Source of the DNA: Paguma larvata
Lineage: Eukaryota; Chordata; Mammalia; Carnivora; Viverridae
Length of the DNA stretch: 64,000 nucleotides
Direction of reading: 5' to 3'
NCBI GenBank assembly: GCA_030068075.1
Contig: CM057837.1
Coordinates: 21,731,691-21,795,690, forward strand
Shown piece after piece: positions 31,102 to 41,330 of the stretch. A model generated the notes under the pieces. That model saw nothing but the letters and a program-made list of their open reading frames with translations, had not been told where the DNA came from and made no database searches. Position numbers and translations under genes: made by a program. Every line of letters begins with the position of its first letter. The stretch's first letter is position 1.

Positions 31102-31336
31102 AGGGGTGCCTGGGTGGCTCAGTCGGTTAGGCGGCCGACTTCGGCTCAGGTCATGATCTCACGGTCTGTGAGTTCGAGCCCCGCGTCGGGCTCTGTGCTG
31201 ACAGCTCAGAGCCTCAAGCCTGCTTCAGATTCTGTATCTCCCTCTCTCTCTGCCCTTCCCCTGCTCACACTCTGTCTCTGTCTCTCAAAAATAAATAAAC
31301 ATTAAAGAAAAGAAATAAATAAATAATCAAAAAATA
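31102..31336 (+). mobile_element. Carnivore tRNA-derived SINE, inner of a nested pair
   Basis: Younger felid copy inserted into the A-rich tail of the previous SINE in the same orientation. The inner target duplication AAATAAATAATCA is present at about 31,090 and 31,316. Confidence 0.96.
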
Positions 31337-31352
31337 AAAATAGTGCCCTTTC

Positions 31353-31959
31353 TAAACATAGGTGTGAAACACGGAAATGCAACTCCATGGGTCCCGCTCC
31401 CCACAAACTAGACCGTAACCCTAACTACGGACACACTTTAGCCGGGAAAGGCCAGCGCGTTCTCGGGGACAGCGAGCTGCGCGGCGAGCCAGCAGGCCCC
31501 CGCGTTCTTTAAGAACTTCCAATCAATGACTCGACGGGGACCAGTCCCTGCTTCTGCAAAGGGGCTGAGGAACAGGCAAGTGGACAAACAAAACCCTCCG
31601 TCGCGACCACACAGAATTTCCGAGGGAGGGAAAACACCTCTCAGCTTGCGGCGGCTGCGGCGCGAGGCGGGGGTCCCCTGGCTGTGGGGGGGGGGGGAGG
31701 GCTCGCCTGTGGCCGGCGTTACCTCCGCCACACGACACCCGGGCAGAGCGAGCGTTCGGGTGGGTGGAGCCTCCAAGGTGTCTTTCCCAGCCCGCCGGGC
31801 GCTTCTCCAACACGGGCAGGTGGCCCACCGTCCGCCTGGACGCTGACACTGTCTACCGGAGATGGCAGCAGATCCTTCGGTCAAGGGCTCAGTCTCAGGA
31901 GACGGTCCCTCCCCCACTGCAGACGCCGATCACAGTCCGGGTGTCACTGTGCTTCTGAT
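31353..31959. other. Unique CpG-rich DNA, no gene seen
   Basis: CpG-rich patches at 31,440-31,520 and 31,640-31,800 and a G run at 31,685-31,697. No exon with family support. Confidence 0.35.
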
Positions 31960-32545
31960 CTACTCACTACAGGTCAGGTTCCGGCCGCCCTCTCCCCGGG
32001 TTCGACTAATTTGCTGGAGCAGCTCGTGGAACTCAAGGTCGAGGGAAAGGGGTGGAGAGCTGTCACACCCTCTCCAAGACGGCGCTCTCCCCCACCACCT
32101 CCCCGTGCGGACCGCACCACGGTGGAAGCTCCCAGAAGCCATCTCTCTGGGTTCCTAGGGACTTTTCATGATAAAGGCACAATTGATTAAGTCATTGGCC
32201 TTGGTGACTGAAGTCCACCTCCAGCCCCTCTGATTTCCCCCAGGGGGCTGGGGGGTGGGGCACAAAGTACCAACTCTCTAGTCACGCGGTTGGCTTCCCG
32301 GGCAACCAGCCGCATCCCTTAGGAGCTTTCCGAAAGGCGTCTCAGATGTGGTTGGAAGGGGTTTGTTAGGAAATGAGACGCCTTCATCCTCCTCCCACAC
32401 AGGGAATTTCACAGGTTTGAGGGGCCCTGTGCCAGAGATACAGACGAAGACCCAACGTGTATTTCTTACTACAAATCGCAACATCTCAGAGCCGAACACG
32501 GGACATGTGGGGGTGAGAACATCACTGCCAAACGGGGACACAGGC
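31960..32545. mobile_element. Old LTR-like interspersed repeat, family unsure
   Basis: The segment CGACTAATTTGCTGGAGCAG / CTCGTGGAACTCAAG, then GGCACAATTGATTAAGTCAT, TGGCCTTGGTGACTG, CCTCCAGCCCCTCTGATTTC, GGGGTGGGGCACAAAGTACC, CTAGTCACGCGGTTGGCTTC, CCGGGCAACCAGC and a TTTCTTACTACAAATCGCAA end matches the pattern of a widespread mammalian LTR-type repeat that I cannot name with confidence. No retroviral gene is present. Confidence 0.5.
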
Positions 32546-33235
32546 TCCTGTGACCACCCCTCGCACTCCCGCCTGGAGACTGCCTCCCGGGTTATCGCTC
32601 GGTGGGAAAACAGGCTGGAACAGGTGTGCCTGGTCCCCACCACCATCTGGTCCTGCGACGTCAGGGAAGCGAGGGGCAAAGGCCCAGCGGCAAAGCGGTC
32701 ACAGCAAATGTGCCCCTCTCCCATCCCTAGAACCCAGAGCTGTTGTCAGATGCCTGTCTAGTAGCTCAGGGTGCCCCGTGAGCTCCCTGAGAATGGCTAA
32801 CCTTGCTCCTGTGGTTTCCTTTTGAAACACGTAACTTCTTCCATCATAAGAAAACAAGAGAATCATCACACACGTTTAGAACTTAGAGAAGAAACAGAAC
32901 CCATAATTCCAGGGCCCAGCACACTGCCCGCCCCCCATCCCACGCTGCAACTGCCTTCTCCTCATACGTGTCCCACTGAGGGACCAGGAAGAACAGCAGG
33001 AGACGGGTGTTGAGACAGACAGACAGACAGACAGACAGATAAATGACAGGTCGATCCAGCCCTTCCAATCAGCCACCCGGGGGGCCGGTATGTGGTCTTC
33101 CTGAGCCCTTCCCCACAGCAGGCCTATTCCAGAATTACTATCACTCTTGAACAGTCTGTCGTCGGCCCCTGGCACTTCCAATTATGTCACAAGCATTTTT
33201 CTGGGTTGCTACAGACAAAGGGTACCCCTCCTCCT
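32546..33235. other. Unique DNA with a tetranucleotide repeat
   Basis: No exon or repeat family seen apart from the (GACA)n run listed separately. Confidence 0.35.
33015..33041 (+). repeat. (GACA)n tetranucleotide microsatellite
   Basis: About 27 bp of pure GACA/AGAC repeat ending AGATAAATGACAGG. Confidence 0.95.
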
Positions 33236-33317
33236 CGCTCCAGGGCTTTCTGAGTAAACTGTTTATTTGGAAGTAATTGTAGAACCACACGCAGCTGTAA
33301 GGAATCTGCTAAGTATA

Positions 33318-33440
33318 TGTGCACCCGGGTGGCTCGGCCAGTGAGTGACCAACTCTTGATTTCAGTTCAGGTCATGATCCCACGGTTGTGAGTTTGAGCC
33401 CCTCGCTAGGCTCCATTCTGAGCATGGAGTCTGCTTAAGA

Positions 33441-33474
<34 letters not shown>

Positions 33475-33540
33475 ATCTCTCCATCTGCCCCCCCCATGCT
33501 TGCACCCCCCACTCTGTCTCAAAAAAATTTTTTTAAAAAT
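33318..33540 (+). mobile_element. Carnivore tRNA-derived SINE (older body, diverged)
   Basis: Sense copy. The target duplication CT(G/A)CTAAGTATA is at about 33,306-33,317 and 33,541-33,552. A long CT run with a CTTTCTCTCTCTCTATC interruption. Confidence 0.94.
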
Positions 33541-33655
33541 CTACTAAGTATAGACTTACCCAGTTTCCCTCAATAGTAACATCTTGCAAAACCATAGGAC
33601 AGTATCAAAACCAAAACACCAACATCTTACAGTCAAAATATAGAAGGTTTCAATC

Positions 33656-33876
33656 CCGGGCTCCTGGGTGGCTCAGTCAGTTAAGCATCTGACTTTGGCT
33701 CAGGTCATGATCTCACGGTTTGTGGGTTCAAGCCACACGTCGGGCTCTGTGCTGACAGCTCAGAGCCTGGAGCCTGCTTCGGATTCTGTCTCCCTCTCTC
33801 TGCCACTCCCCTACTCATGCTCTCTCTCTCAAAAGTAAATAAACGTTAAAAAAAAAAAAAAAGAAAAAGAAAAAAA
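33656..33876 (+). mobile_element. Carnivore tRNA-derived SINE (felid, younger form)
   Basis: Sense copy. The target duplication AAGGTTTCAATC is at 33,644-33,655 and about 33,876-33,887. Long pure A tail (33,849-33,876). Confidence 0.96.
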
Positions 33877-34660
33877 AGGTTTCAATCTCACCGGGATCCC
33901 TCATGCTGCTCTTTGTAGCCACGCCCACTCCCTCCTCCCCTCCCCCACACGCTCCCTAATCCCTGCCGACCAAGAGTCGGTTTTCCATCATTAGAATTTT
34001 GTCTTTTTGAAAACGTTATATACTCAGGGTCAGATTGTACATAACCTGGAGATAGGGTTTTTTCACTGGAGATTTACCTAGTGTTTGTTTCTCTCCTTGG
34101 CCAAGCGCCTTTCTGTGCAATGGATACACGGTTAAACTAGTCGCCCACCAAAGGACATCTGGGTCACTTCCAGTTTCAGGCTTGGAGAAAAATTGCTACG
34201 AACATTCGGGCACAGGTTTTCACGTGAATTATAAGTGTTCACTCCTCTGTAATAAATGCCCAAGAGTGCCATCGCTGAGTCCTATGACAGTTGCATGTTT
34301 AGATTTCTAAGAACCTGCCGACTTTCCCGAGAGGCCGTACTGTCTCACATTCCCACCAACAACGCCATGGTCGTCTAGATTCTCAGCGTCCTCATCAGCC
34401 TGTGCTGCTGGGACTATTTTTTATTTTAGGCGTTCTGATAGGTGTGTGGTGATACCTCGTTGTGGTTTTAATTTGCACTTCCCTAATATCTAACGATACA
34501 GAATGTCTTTTTATGTGCTTATTGGCTATCTCCATATCATCTTTGGTGAAATGTCTATTCGTTCTCTTCGCCTTTGACTGCACAACCTCTATTTTTCTAT
34601 CTTCATGTTCATGGACTGTTTCCTCTGTCCTCAGTCCTGCTACCGAGCCCATCCACTGAT

Positions 34661-35870
34661 TGTCTTATTTGGGCTACTGTATTTTTCAGTTCTACAATTG
34701 TCATTTGGTTCTTTAAATCTTCCATTTCTTTGCAGAGACCTTCTACCTCACCCTTTGCTTCAAGCATTCTTGCAACTGCTTGTCAGAGCATTCTTGTAAC
34801 AGCAGCTTTAAAATCTCTGTCCCAAATCTGTGTCATCTCTGTCCCGGAGTCTATAGATTGTCCCACCTTGTTCAAGTTGAGATTTTCTTGGTTCTTGGCA
34901 CAAGTGATTTTGTATCGAAGCCTGGACATTCGGGGTACTATGGTGTGAGACTCTGGGTCTTACTGAAACCTTCTCTTTTAGTTGGCTTTTTTTGGATACA
35001 TCTCTGGCAGGAGAAGGAGATTAGAGCTGGTTCATCACTGCCAGGTAGGATAAAAGTCCATGTTCCCCACCTGTCCTCTGCTGACACTGAGGTGAGGGAG
35101 GGGCTCTTATGCCTGCTGGTCGAGGAGGGGAGTTCTACGCTGGTTGGGTGGAGCAGAAATGTCTCATGACTGCTTCCCTTGTGGCCTCCGCAGACATTAT
35201 GTGTGGGAGGGTGGAGAGGGGGTGAAGTGGCCTTATCACCATTGGATGAGGGCAGAAGCACGGGATCTCCGTGTGGTCTCCACGGCTACCCCAGTTGAGG
35301 GGCCCTCATTACCACCTGGCTCCTGGCTCCCTACTTGGCCTTCTCCAATATTTCCCCCCCTTGTGGTAAGGGTCCATTATAGCCTCATGAGGATAGAAGT
35401 CTAGGCTCCCCATTTGGCCCTTGCTGGCAAGGATGGACACAGACCACAGTTTTGCTGTGGTATTTGGCTGGTATAGGGGGATTATTGTCTACAAGTTTTC
35501 TGTCTTGCTAGGCTGCCCGTTTCCTGGTCCTTTGTTTAAATCTCTTTACATTTTTGTTTTTAGGTTTAAATCTTTCAGATTTACGTTTCCGTGGGGCTTC
35601 TCTGTCTGTGCCCGTTGGTGTTTCCAGCTTCTGGCCTCTTCCACTCCAAGTCTGGGGTCTACGATGCAAAAACACAACCCAAGGAGCTTACCGCCGTCAG
35701 CCCTCGGGTCCCAAGGGTGCTAGCCTGTGTGCCGCCTTCTCTCCACCTTCCAGAGTCTTCTTATGTTTGCATTATACCCAGTATCCAGGGTTTTTAGTCG
35801 TACTTAGCTGGAGGACTCGGAAAGGTACTTTTACTCCACCTTGCTGGAAACAGAAATCTCTACGAATGCT
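34661..35870 (-). mobile_element. Antisense L1-type untranslated sequence with repeated cassette
   Basis: TTCAGTTCTACAATTGTCAT, TTGGTTCTTTAAATCTTCCA, GAGACTCTGGGTCTTACTGA and GAAACCTTCTCTTTTAGTTG are words of a widespread L1-associated sequence. Positions about 35,030-35,440 repeat a diverged cassette (AGTCCATGTTCCCCACCTG; GAAGTCTAGGCTCCCCATTT; CTGGCTCCCTACTTGGCC) at roughly 100-bp intervals, as in the source element. Orientation is inferred from the neighbouring antisense L1. Confidence 0.6.
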
Positions 35871-36384
35871 CTCCCGGTTGAGATTTTTCCTCTTGCAACC
35901 AGGGTGGGTCTCGGGTGAAGAAGTAGTGAGTTACCTGACAGAAGACCCCTCCAGCCCCCGAGGTTCCTCAGGAAGGAGCTGGGCTCCGGCCCCCTCCCCA
36001 GCCAGGCCGGGCCGTGCTCTAGCGCTCCCTCCGGTGACAACCCCTTCCTCATCTCTGCGCTTGGCGGCGAGGGCGAGACAGGTGCTCTGTGAGCATACAA
36101 ACCAAACACCCACCCGAAGGTGTACTCTTAGTCTTGGCTGACGCCGCCTGTGTTCTCCTGGGAGGAAAACGTGCAGCCGTGGGCTTCCTCGTGCCAGGCC
36201 AACGAAAGGGGTATTTTTAGGTCTCCCTCTCCCACAGCTAAGCCTCAGCAATCTGGTCTTGTCCCTATCGAAACGCAGAGGAAGCCATTTCGGAGCTGAC
36301 AAGTACATTCTGTAAAACTGTGCATAGACACAATCTCAGTTGTGTTTAAAAAATACTACAACGGGGGGGGGGGTGCTGGAAGAA
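35871..36384. other. Unique GC-rich DNA with G homopolymer
   Basis: No gene seen. A run of 10-11 G at about 36,364-36,373 precedes the AT-rich block. Confidence 0.35.
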
Positions 36385-36545
36385 CACGTTCCAAAATGTT
36401 AATTAATGTCATCGGTGAATCACAAAAGAATTTCTTTTAGCCGCTTCCTTCAGATTGCTTGTAATTTCCAAAGTTTCCCTATGAACTTACCATGTGTAGA
36501 AAATTAAAAATCGAAATTTTAAACCCAAAACAATCCTCTCCCCTC
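36385..36545. promoter_or_regulatory. Candidate conserved non-coding element
   Basis: AT-rich, repeat-free, bounded by GC-rich DNA: AAAATGTTAATTAATGTCAT, GTGAATCACAAAAGAATTTC, GATTGCTTGTAATTTCC, GAAAATTAAAAATCGAAATT. It contains the homeodomain-type TTAATTAA and several ATTA cores. Confidence 0.35.
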
Positions 36546-37639
36546 CAAACAAACAAACTGGAAACTCTCTGAAGCCATCCCAGGCTGCTGCTTGTCTCCT
36601 GTGGACCCGAGCGGATTCCTCAACACTACGAGCCGCGGTCAGGACAGGACCGGGATGGTGTCACACGGAACACAAACCAGACCCAGGGCCCGGAGAGTGG
36701 ACATGGTGCCTCCCCCCTGGGCACCTGAAGCTGCCGTCTTGCCCAGCCCCGAAGCCTTCCAGTGTTGGCACCTCGGGTGGCACGGGCGCGGGCCGCCACT
36801 CTGCAGATGTGACTGAAGGTGGACCCCATGGAATGTTCTCGGGGCTCTGTGCGGGAGCGCTAAGGCCCGCAATAGCGCCACCAGAGGAGCAAAAGTGCAG
36901 TACAACCCGGCCCTTCCAAGAATGAGCCCCCCACCCCAGACCACGCCCACCCCAGACTCGCCAGAGAAAGCCCTCTTGGCCGGAGACAAACAAATGGCTC
37001 ATCGTCCTGCATGCAATAGCGCCACGGCACGATGGCCTGGAGCCCGGGCAGACGAGGGCCCGAGGGGGACCTCTTCCCTCTGTGGCCTTGGTGGGTGGCC
37101 TCCGTTGCAGCAGGCAATGGGGATTGTGGCCTCCCTGGAAGGCTGTGGGCCCCTGGGGAAGCCAGATGCCACCCCCGCCCCCGCCCCAGCTGGAAGCCTG
37201 GGACCCAGCGCCAGGCCAGTGCGGGAAAGCGAGCACAGCTAAGAGCCAGCTGGTATCCGTCGCAGGCAGGTGCCCTCAGACACACCCGGATTCCCCCGGC
37301 GGACAGTCAGCGCCGCCGGGGAGCCGGAGGGCGACGGAGAACCAGCGCTTCCAGAATCCAGGGCAGACTCAGCAAACCTTCTGAGAGTGGAAACACATCC
37401 GCGGATGGCGCCATCTTGCAGGAAGCCACTCCCCCCCCCCGCCACCCCCCCCCCCCGTCAATCCCCCCCCAGTGGTCTCTGCCATCACTTCTCTCTTCGG
37501 GTGCCTCCTGTTCTTTGCTATTGCTCCTTTTCTCGCTCTCTGTCCCTCTGCTATCTGGAAACTTCCGGAGGCAGAGTCACATGGGGACCCCTGTGCTCAG
37601 GAACAGCCCTGGAGAAACCACGGACGGCCAGCTGGGGGG
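36546..37639. other. Unique GC-rich DNA, no gene seen
   Basis: No exon or named repeat was recognised. A C-homopolymer cluster at 37,430-37,470 is listed separately. Confidence 0.4.
37430..37470. repeat. C-homopolymer cluster
   Basis: Three runs of 8-13 C separated by GCCA and GTCAAT. The minus strand is a G-run cluster. Sequencing length here is likely unreliable. Confidence 0.9.
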
Positions 37640-37985
37640 GGCGGGGGCAGGCCTGGCCGCTGGCTGCGTCTTTATTTATAACTTCTTTTACTTCCAGTGT
37701 TAAGGCCCCGCGATTCCAACCAAAAAGGTCGAGAGAAAAATGAATGCCTTGACATTTTTCCCAAACATCCTCTCCAAGAGCGCTTGGCAAGGGAACGTGG
37801 TTCTGCTGAGAGCATGAGAATGTCTGTGGCCGCAGAGCCCTCCTTGGATGGGATCTATTTTTGTTTGGTGAGACAGCTGTGTTCTGCTAGGCTCAACACC
37901 GAGGACTCGAAAGGAAAAACGAAACAGGGAAATAGGGACCAACAGCCGTACCAAAATAAGAGTGGGGTCTTGAGTTGTTCTGTTA
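37640..37985. promoter_or_regulatory. Candidate conserved block adjoining a CpG patch
   Basis: Mixed-AT repeat-free block starting near CTTTATTTATAACTTC. It contains a good acceptor-like CTTTTACTTCCAG (ending 37,697) and a donor-like TTTG|GTGAGA at 37,867/37,868. The 170 bp between are open in one frame (…LRPRDSNQKGREKNECLDIF… style residues). It could be an exon, an enhancer or chance. Confidence 0.3.
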
Positions 37986-38210
37986 CACGTCTGGTGGGCA
38001 GCGGGGAGCCGGGGCGGCGCGGCGGGCGCCCCCGCCTGCGGCTCCCGGCCCCGGCAGGGCGGGCCGGGCCACCAGCCCTTCTGCCTGATCTTGCCCTGCA
38101 AGCCTTTCCAGGAGGTTCCGAGTCTGAACTGAACGAACGCAAGTCAAGCGCGTCCGCCCACGGGAGAGGCTGGGACTCCCCGCAAGCAAGCGGGAGGGAG
38201 ACCAACAGCT
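37985..38210. promoter_or_regulatory. CpG-dense patch (possible small CpG island)
   Basis: About 15 CpG in the first 90 bp (GGGGCGGCGCGGCGGGCGCC and neighbours), then continuing CpG around GAACGAACGCAAGTCAAGCG. No TATA box at a useful distance and no recognisable first exon. A frame open from 37,682 to 38,248 crosses it. Confidence 0.4.
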
Positions 38211-39589
38211 CAGAGCCCGGCTTCCAGAGTCACCCTGCCAGCGGCTGAGCCACGCTCGCCTCCTACTGGGGGTCCTGGGCACGCGACTGATACCTCCCAT
38301 CTCTCTGCACCTCTCCCGGAAGGCGGGGTCACCGTCGGGGGCATCGACGGTGTGTGGCGCGGGCTACGTGCGAGTCCGCTGGGAGTGTGGGTGGATGGTA
38401 GCTTCTTAGGGACGAAGAGGCCCAACAGCTGTGAGAGGACATCCGCTAGGGGGGATCCCGGAAGCCCTTGCAGCTGCTGCTCCCTGACACGGGGCTCGGA
38501 TTCCAGAAGTGTCATCGTGGCCTCCTCCCCCTGCGAAGGCCACCGAGTGCACTGCCGGGGAGCCGCCGGGCCCATGCCCCGGGCCAGGTGGCCCGGCAGC
38601 TGCAGAGTGGCCCTCGAAGGGGCCGGCACAGCTGTCCAGCTGCAGCAGGCGAGGGCAGGGCTGTGTGGCTCCTCCTCTCACAGCCTAGCACGCCCTCGAC
38701 TACCACCCTGTGACCTTGAAGCACCAGGCACGCAGAAAGGACACGGGAAGAAACAGGACAGAATCTGCCTGACCACTCTCAGAATCGGGACACACAGAAA
38801 GGCCGGGGCCGGGGCTGTAGCCCTTGCTCGCCTCGGTGTCTTCCCTCACCCACCCCTGCATACATCCTAACCTCCCCAGACTCCCTGCGGCCCCCCGTGA
38901 GCCGGCCACATGCTTCCCGCTCAGCCCAAGACAACCGTGTGGGACTCCCCTCCCCCAGTCCACTCCTGTGCCCTTGCCCACTTTGCGTCACTGCAGAACG
39001 GGAAAGACATCTGGCCCCATCAAGGGCCACACCGGGGGTGAGCCCACCGGCCGGGCAACGGCAAAGTCACACGGGGCTTCAGCCCCAGCCCCAAGCCCAG
39101 CAGCCCTAACTCCCCTCTAGGAAATAGATTTTCCAAACGGACAGGGATTTACTCTAGGACAGAAATCACTTACTTACATATCCTTGCTCCCCCAATTCCT
39201 GGGGACACAGGAGTTGGAGCACAAAGTAAACAGAGGAAGCTACATGCCGACTCGCACTCCTAACACCAAGGGGGCGGGGTGCACGCATTCTGAGGGCGCG
39301 CCAGTGCGGCTGGAGGCGCTGGGCGCTCCCACTCACTCGACGGGCGTTCGCTGAGCACCAGGCCCTGACCCCTCCAGCCGCTGCTGCTTGTACCTCCTTC
39401 CTGCCTTCATCAGCTCAAAACCTGGTGGGGGGTGCATTCTAGGCCCCCCTGGCCCGGACGCCGCGGCTGGAAAAGTGGAGGAGCCTGGGTCTGGGAGTCC
39501 AGCTGCTCCGGGGCCTGGTGCAGAGGCGGACCCGCCAGGAGGAGCTGTAGCTGAGGACGAACGAGGCTGAGACCCTTCCGCACACCGCC
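38211..39589. other. Unique GC-rich DNA, no gene seen
   Basis: Several moderately CpG-rich stretches. Frames up to 172 codons without family features. Confidence 0.4.
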
Positions 39590-39760
39590 CGCCAGCTTTG
39601 CAGGCTGCCGGGTAATTTGCCAACATCTCTCGGCATCTGATTAGATTAGGGAACAAAACACAAGCATCTCTTCTAGGGGAAAAACGAGCCACAGACTCTG
39701 CGCTCCGTCTTTGATGAAATGTAGTTTTTTCATTAAAAGAGAAGCCTTGGTTCCAAAAAA
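39590..39760. promoter_or_regulatory. Candidate conserved non-coding element
   Basis: Repeat-free block with GGGTAATTTGCCAACATCTC, CATCTGATTAGATTAGGG (paired ATTAG cores), GAACAAAACACAAGC and TAGTTTTTTCATTAAAAG. Ends where L1-like sequence begins. Confidence 0.35.
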
Positions 39761-40274
39761 CATACAACGAAAATGAAAAAGGATAGAAATATGCAATATA
39801 CAAAAGGGGATGAAAATCAGTGACCAAGGAAGATGAGAAAAAGCCTTTAGTCTCATTAGCAATCAAAGACGGTAACATTTTTGTTTTTATCAATGAGGAC
39901 ATTTTCAGGAAATGGATGGTACTGGGGCGCCTGGGGGGCTCACTCAGTTAGGTATCCGATTCTTGACTTTAACTCAGGTCATGATCTCATGGTTCATGTG
40001 ATCGAGCCCCACCTCGGGCTCTGTGCTGACAGTGCGGAGCCTGCTTGGGATTCTCTTTCTCCCTTTCTGTCCCTCCCCTGCTCGCTCGCTCTCTCTCAAA
40101 ATAAATAAATACACTTAAAAAAATAAAAAGAAACTGATGATACCGTTCCCTGGTATGCATTGGTGAGGACATAGAGGCACAGAGCACACGCGGGCCACGT
40201 TGTGAATGGGGGTGCAGTTGCCACCGGGAGGGAGAGGGAGAAATAACAGTGGTGGTAAGAATGGCGGGGTTCCA
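39761..40274 (+). mobile_element. L1 3' region, sense, split by a SINE
   Basis: Left: GATAGAAATATGCAATATAC, GAAAAAGCCTTTAGTCTCAT, TAGCAATCAAAGACG. Right from 40,129: CATTGGTGAGGACATAGAGG, GTGAATGGGGGTGCAGTTGC. These parallel L1 'CTCATTAGTAATCAAAGAAA…GGTGAGGATGTGGAG…GGGAATGTAAA'. Diverged. Confidence 0.55.
39924..40128 (+). mobile_element. Carnivore tRNA-derived SINE (older body)
   Basis: Sense copy with GATTCTTGACTTTAACTCAG head variant and GTGCGGAGCCTGCTTGGG body. The flanks GAAATGGATGGTAC / GAAACTGATGATAC are a decayed target duplication. Confidence 0.95.
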
Positions 40275-40489
40275 GGGCGCCTGGGTGGCTCCGTCCGTTA
40301 AGCGTGCGACTCTTGATTTTGGCTCAGGTCAAAATAGGTTTGAGCCCTGCATCGGGCTTCACACTGACTGTGCAGACCTGCTTGCGATTCTCAACCTCTC
40401 CCTCTCTCTCTGCCCCTCCCCTGCTCATGTGCTCCCTCTCTCTCTCTCTCCCTCTCAAAATAAATAAATAAACTTAAAAAAAAATTAAA
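40275..40489 (+). mobile_element. Carnivore tRNA-derived SINE with B-box region deletion
   Basis: Sense copy. The target duplication AAGAATGGCGGGGTTCCA / AAGAACGGCAAGGTTCAA is at about 40,257 and 40,490. About 20 bases are lost between GGCTCAGGTC and AAAATAGGTTTGAGCCC. Two CT blocks and tail AAATAAATAAATAAACTTAA. Confidence 0.95.
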
Positions 40490-40495
40490 AAGAAC

Positions 40496-40695
40496 GGCAA
40501 GGTTCAAATCCTGGCCCGGCACTCCCCTGCTGGACAAATTCTAACCAATGACTCAACCTCTCTGAGTCTGGCTTCCTCATCCGTGGGAGGCGACCCGAAT
40601 GCCGGCTCTATCAAGGTCGGGAGTCGGCGAATGAGTCTGTGCGTTGCTGAGCCCAGAGCCTGGCATGCAGTAGGTACTCAGTAAATGACAGCTGT
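40496..40695 (+). mobile_element. MIR SINE, near complete
   Basis: Sense: GGTTCAAATCCTGGCCCGGC, AACCTCTCTGAGTCTGGCTT, CCTCATCCGTGGGAGG, GAATGAGTCTGTGCGTTGCT and the full tail GAGCCTGGCATGCAGTAGGT / ACTCAGTAAATGACAGCTGT. One of the best-preserved MIRs in the window. Confidence 0.85.
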
Positions 40696-41104
40696 TCTTA
40701 TGACATGCCAGCCCCGACCAGCCACCTGGGTCCCACAGAGATATGCCCTGTGTCTATTGGCCTCATTCCTCCACTGACGAACCTGGTCTCGTCTGGAAAT
40801 TTCTGCCGATCGCAGAATCTCTGGGCTCCAGAGCCCGGAAGGTGTGCAGGAATGAACAAGGGAGAAGGGCCAGCGCCGGGATCCCCACACGTGCCAGACC
40901 CAGAGTCAGCGTGGTGGGGACGGCCGAGACGCTGGCCCCACCTGGCCCTGCCCCTGCTGACCCCGCCCCCGTTGGGCCCGGCTCTCCCGGCCCCTCCCCC
41001 ACCTGCCCTCGCCTCCATCTTACCCCCCTCGCACGTGGCCCCGCGCCCGTCCACCCTGTGTCCTCCAGCCCCTCCAGAGCCCCCGTCGGTGACAGTGACG
41101 GCCA

Positions 41105-41330
41105 CGGCAGCAGCACTAGCTGAGCGTGTGCCGTGGCCCAGGCACTATGTCAAGTACTCCGATGTCAAGCACTCCACACACAGGATTTTACTCATCATGT
41201 GCCCGTTCCATAAGCGGGTCTTCAAGCAGTTCAGGAACTTGGACCTGCCGTCGTCACACCAGCTCAAGGGGCAGAGGCGGGAGCCCGGCCACACTCCCTC
41301 CTGACACCGGCCCCAGGGCCCCTGTTCTCT
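41105..41330 (-). mobile_element. MIR SINE
   Basis: Antisense: GCTGAGCGTGTGCCGTGGCC, CAGGCACTATGTCAAGTACT, ACAGGATTTTACTCATCATG, CATAAGCGGGTCTTCAAGCA, CTCAAGGGGCAGAGGCGGGA. A frame open across it is derived from the repeat. Confidence 0.7.

Larger units (their letters stand above)
33240..34660 (-). mobile_element. Antisense L1 3' region, interrupted by two SINEs
   Basis: GTAAACTGTTTATTTGGAAG, CCCTCAATAGTAACATCTTG, CAAAACCATAGGACAGTATC, GTCAGATTGTACATAACCTG, TGGATACACGGTTAAACTAG, CATTCCCACCAACAACGCCA, GGTGTGTGGTGATACCTCGT and TTAATTTGCACTTCCCTAAT are all antisense L1 3' words. SINEs sit at 33,318 and 33,656. Confidence 0.85.

Noticed and set aside
39333..39902. 189-codon frame on the minus strand joining AT- and GC-rich halves
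   Set aside because: It begins in L1-like sequence and runs across a non-coding element candidate; no family resemblance or splice support.
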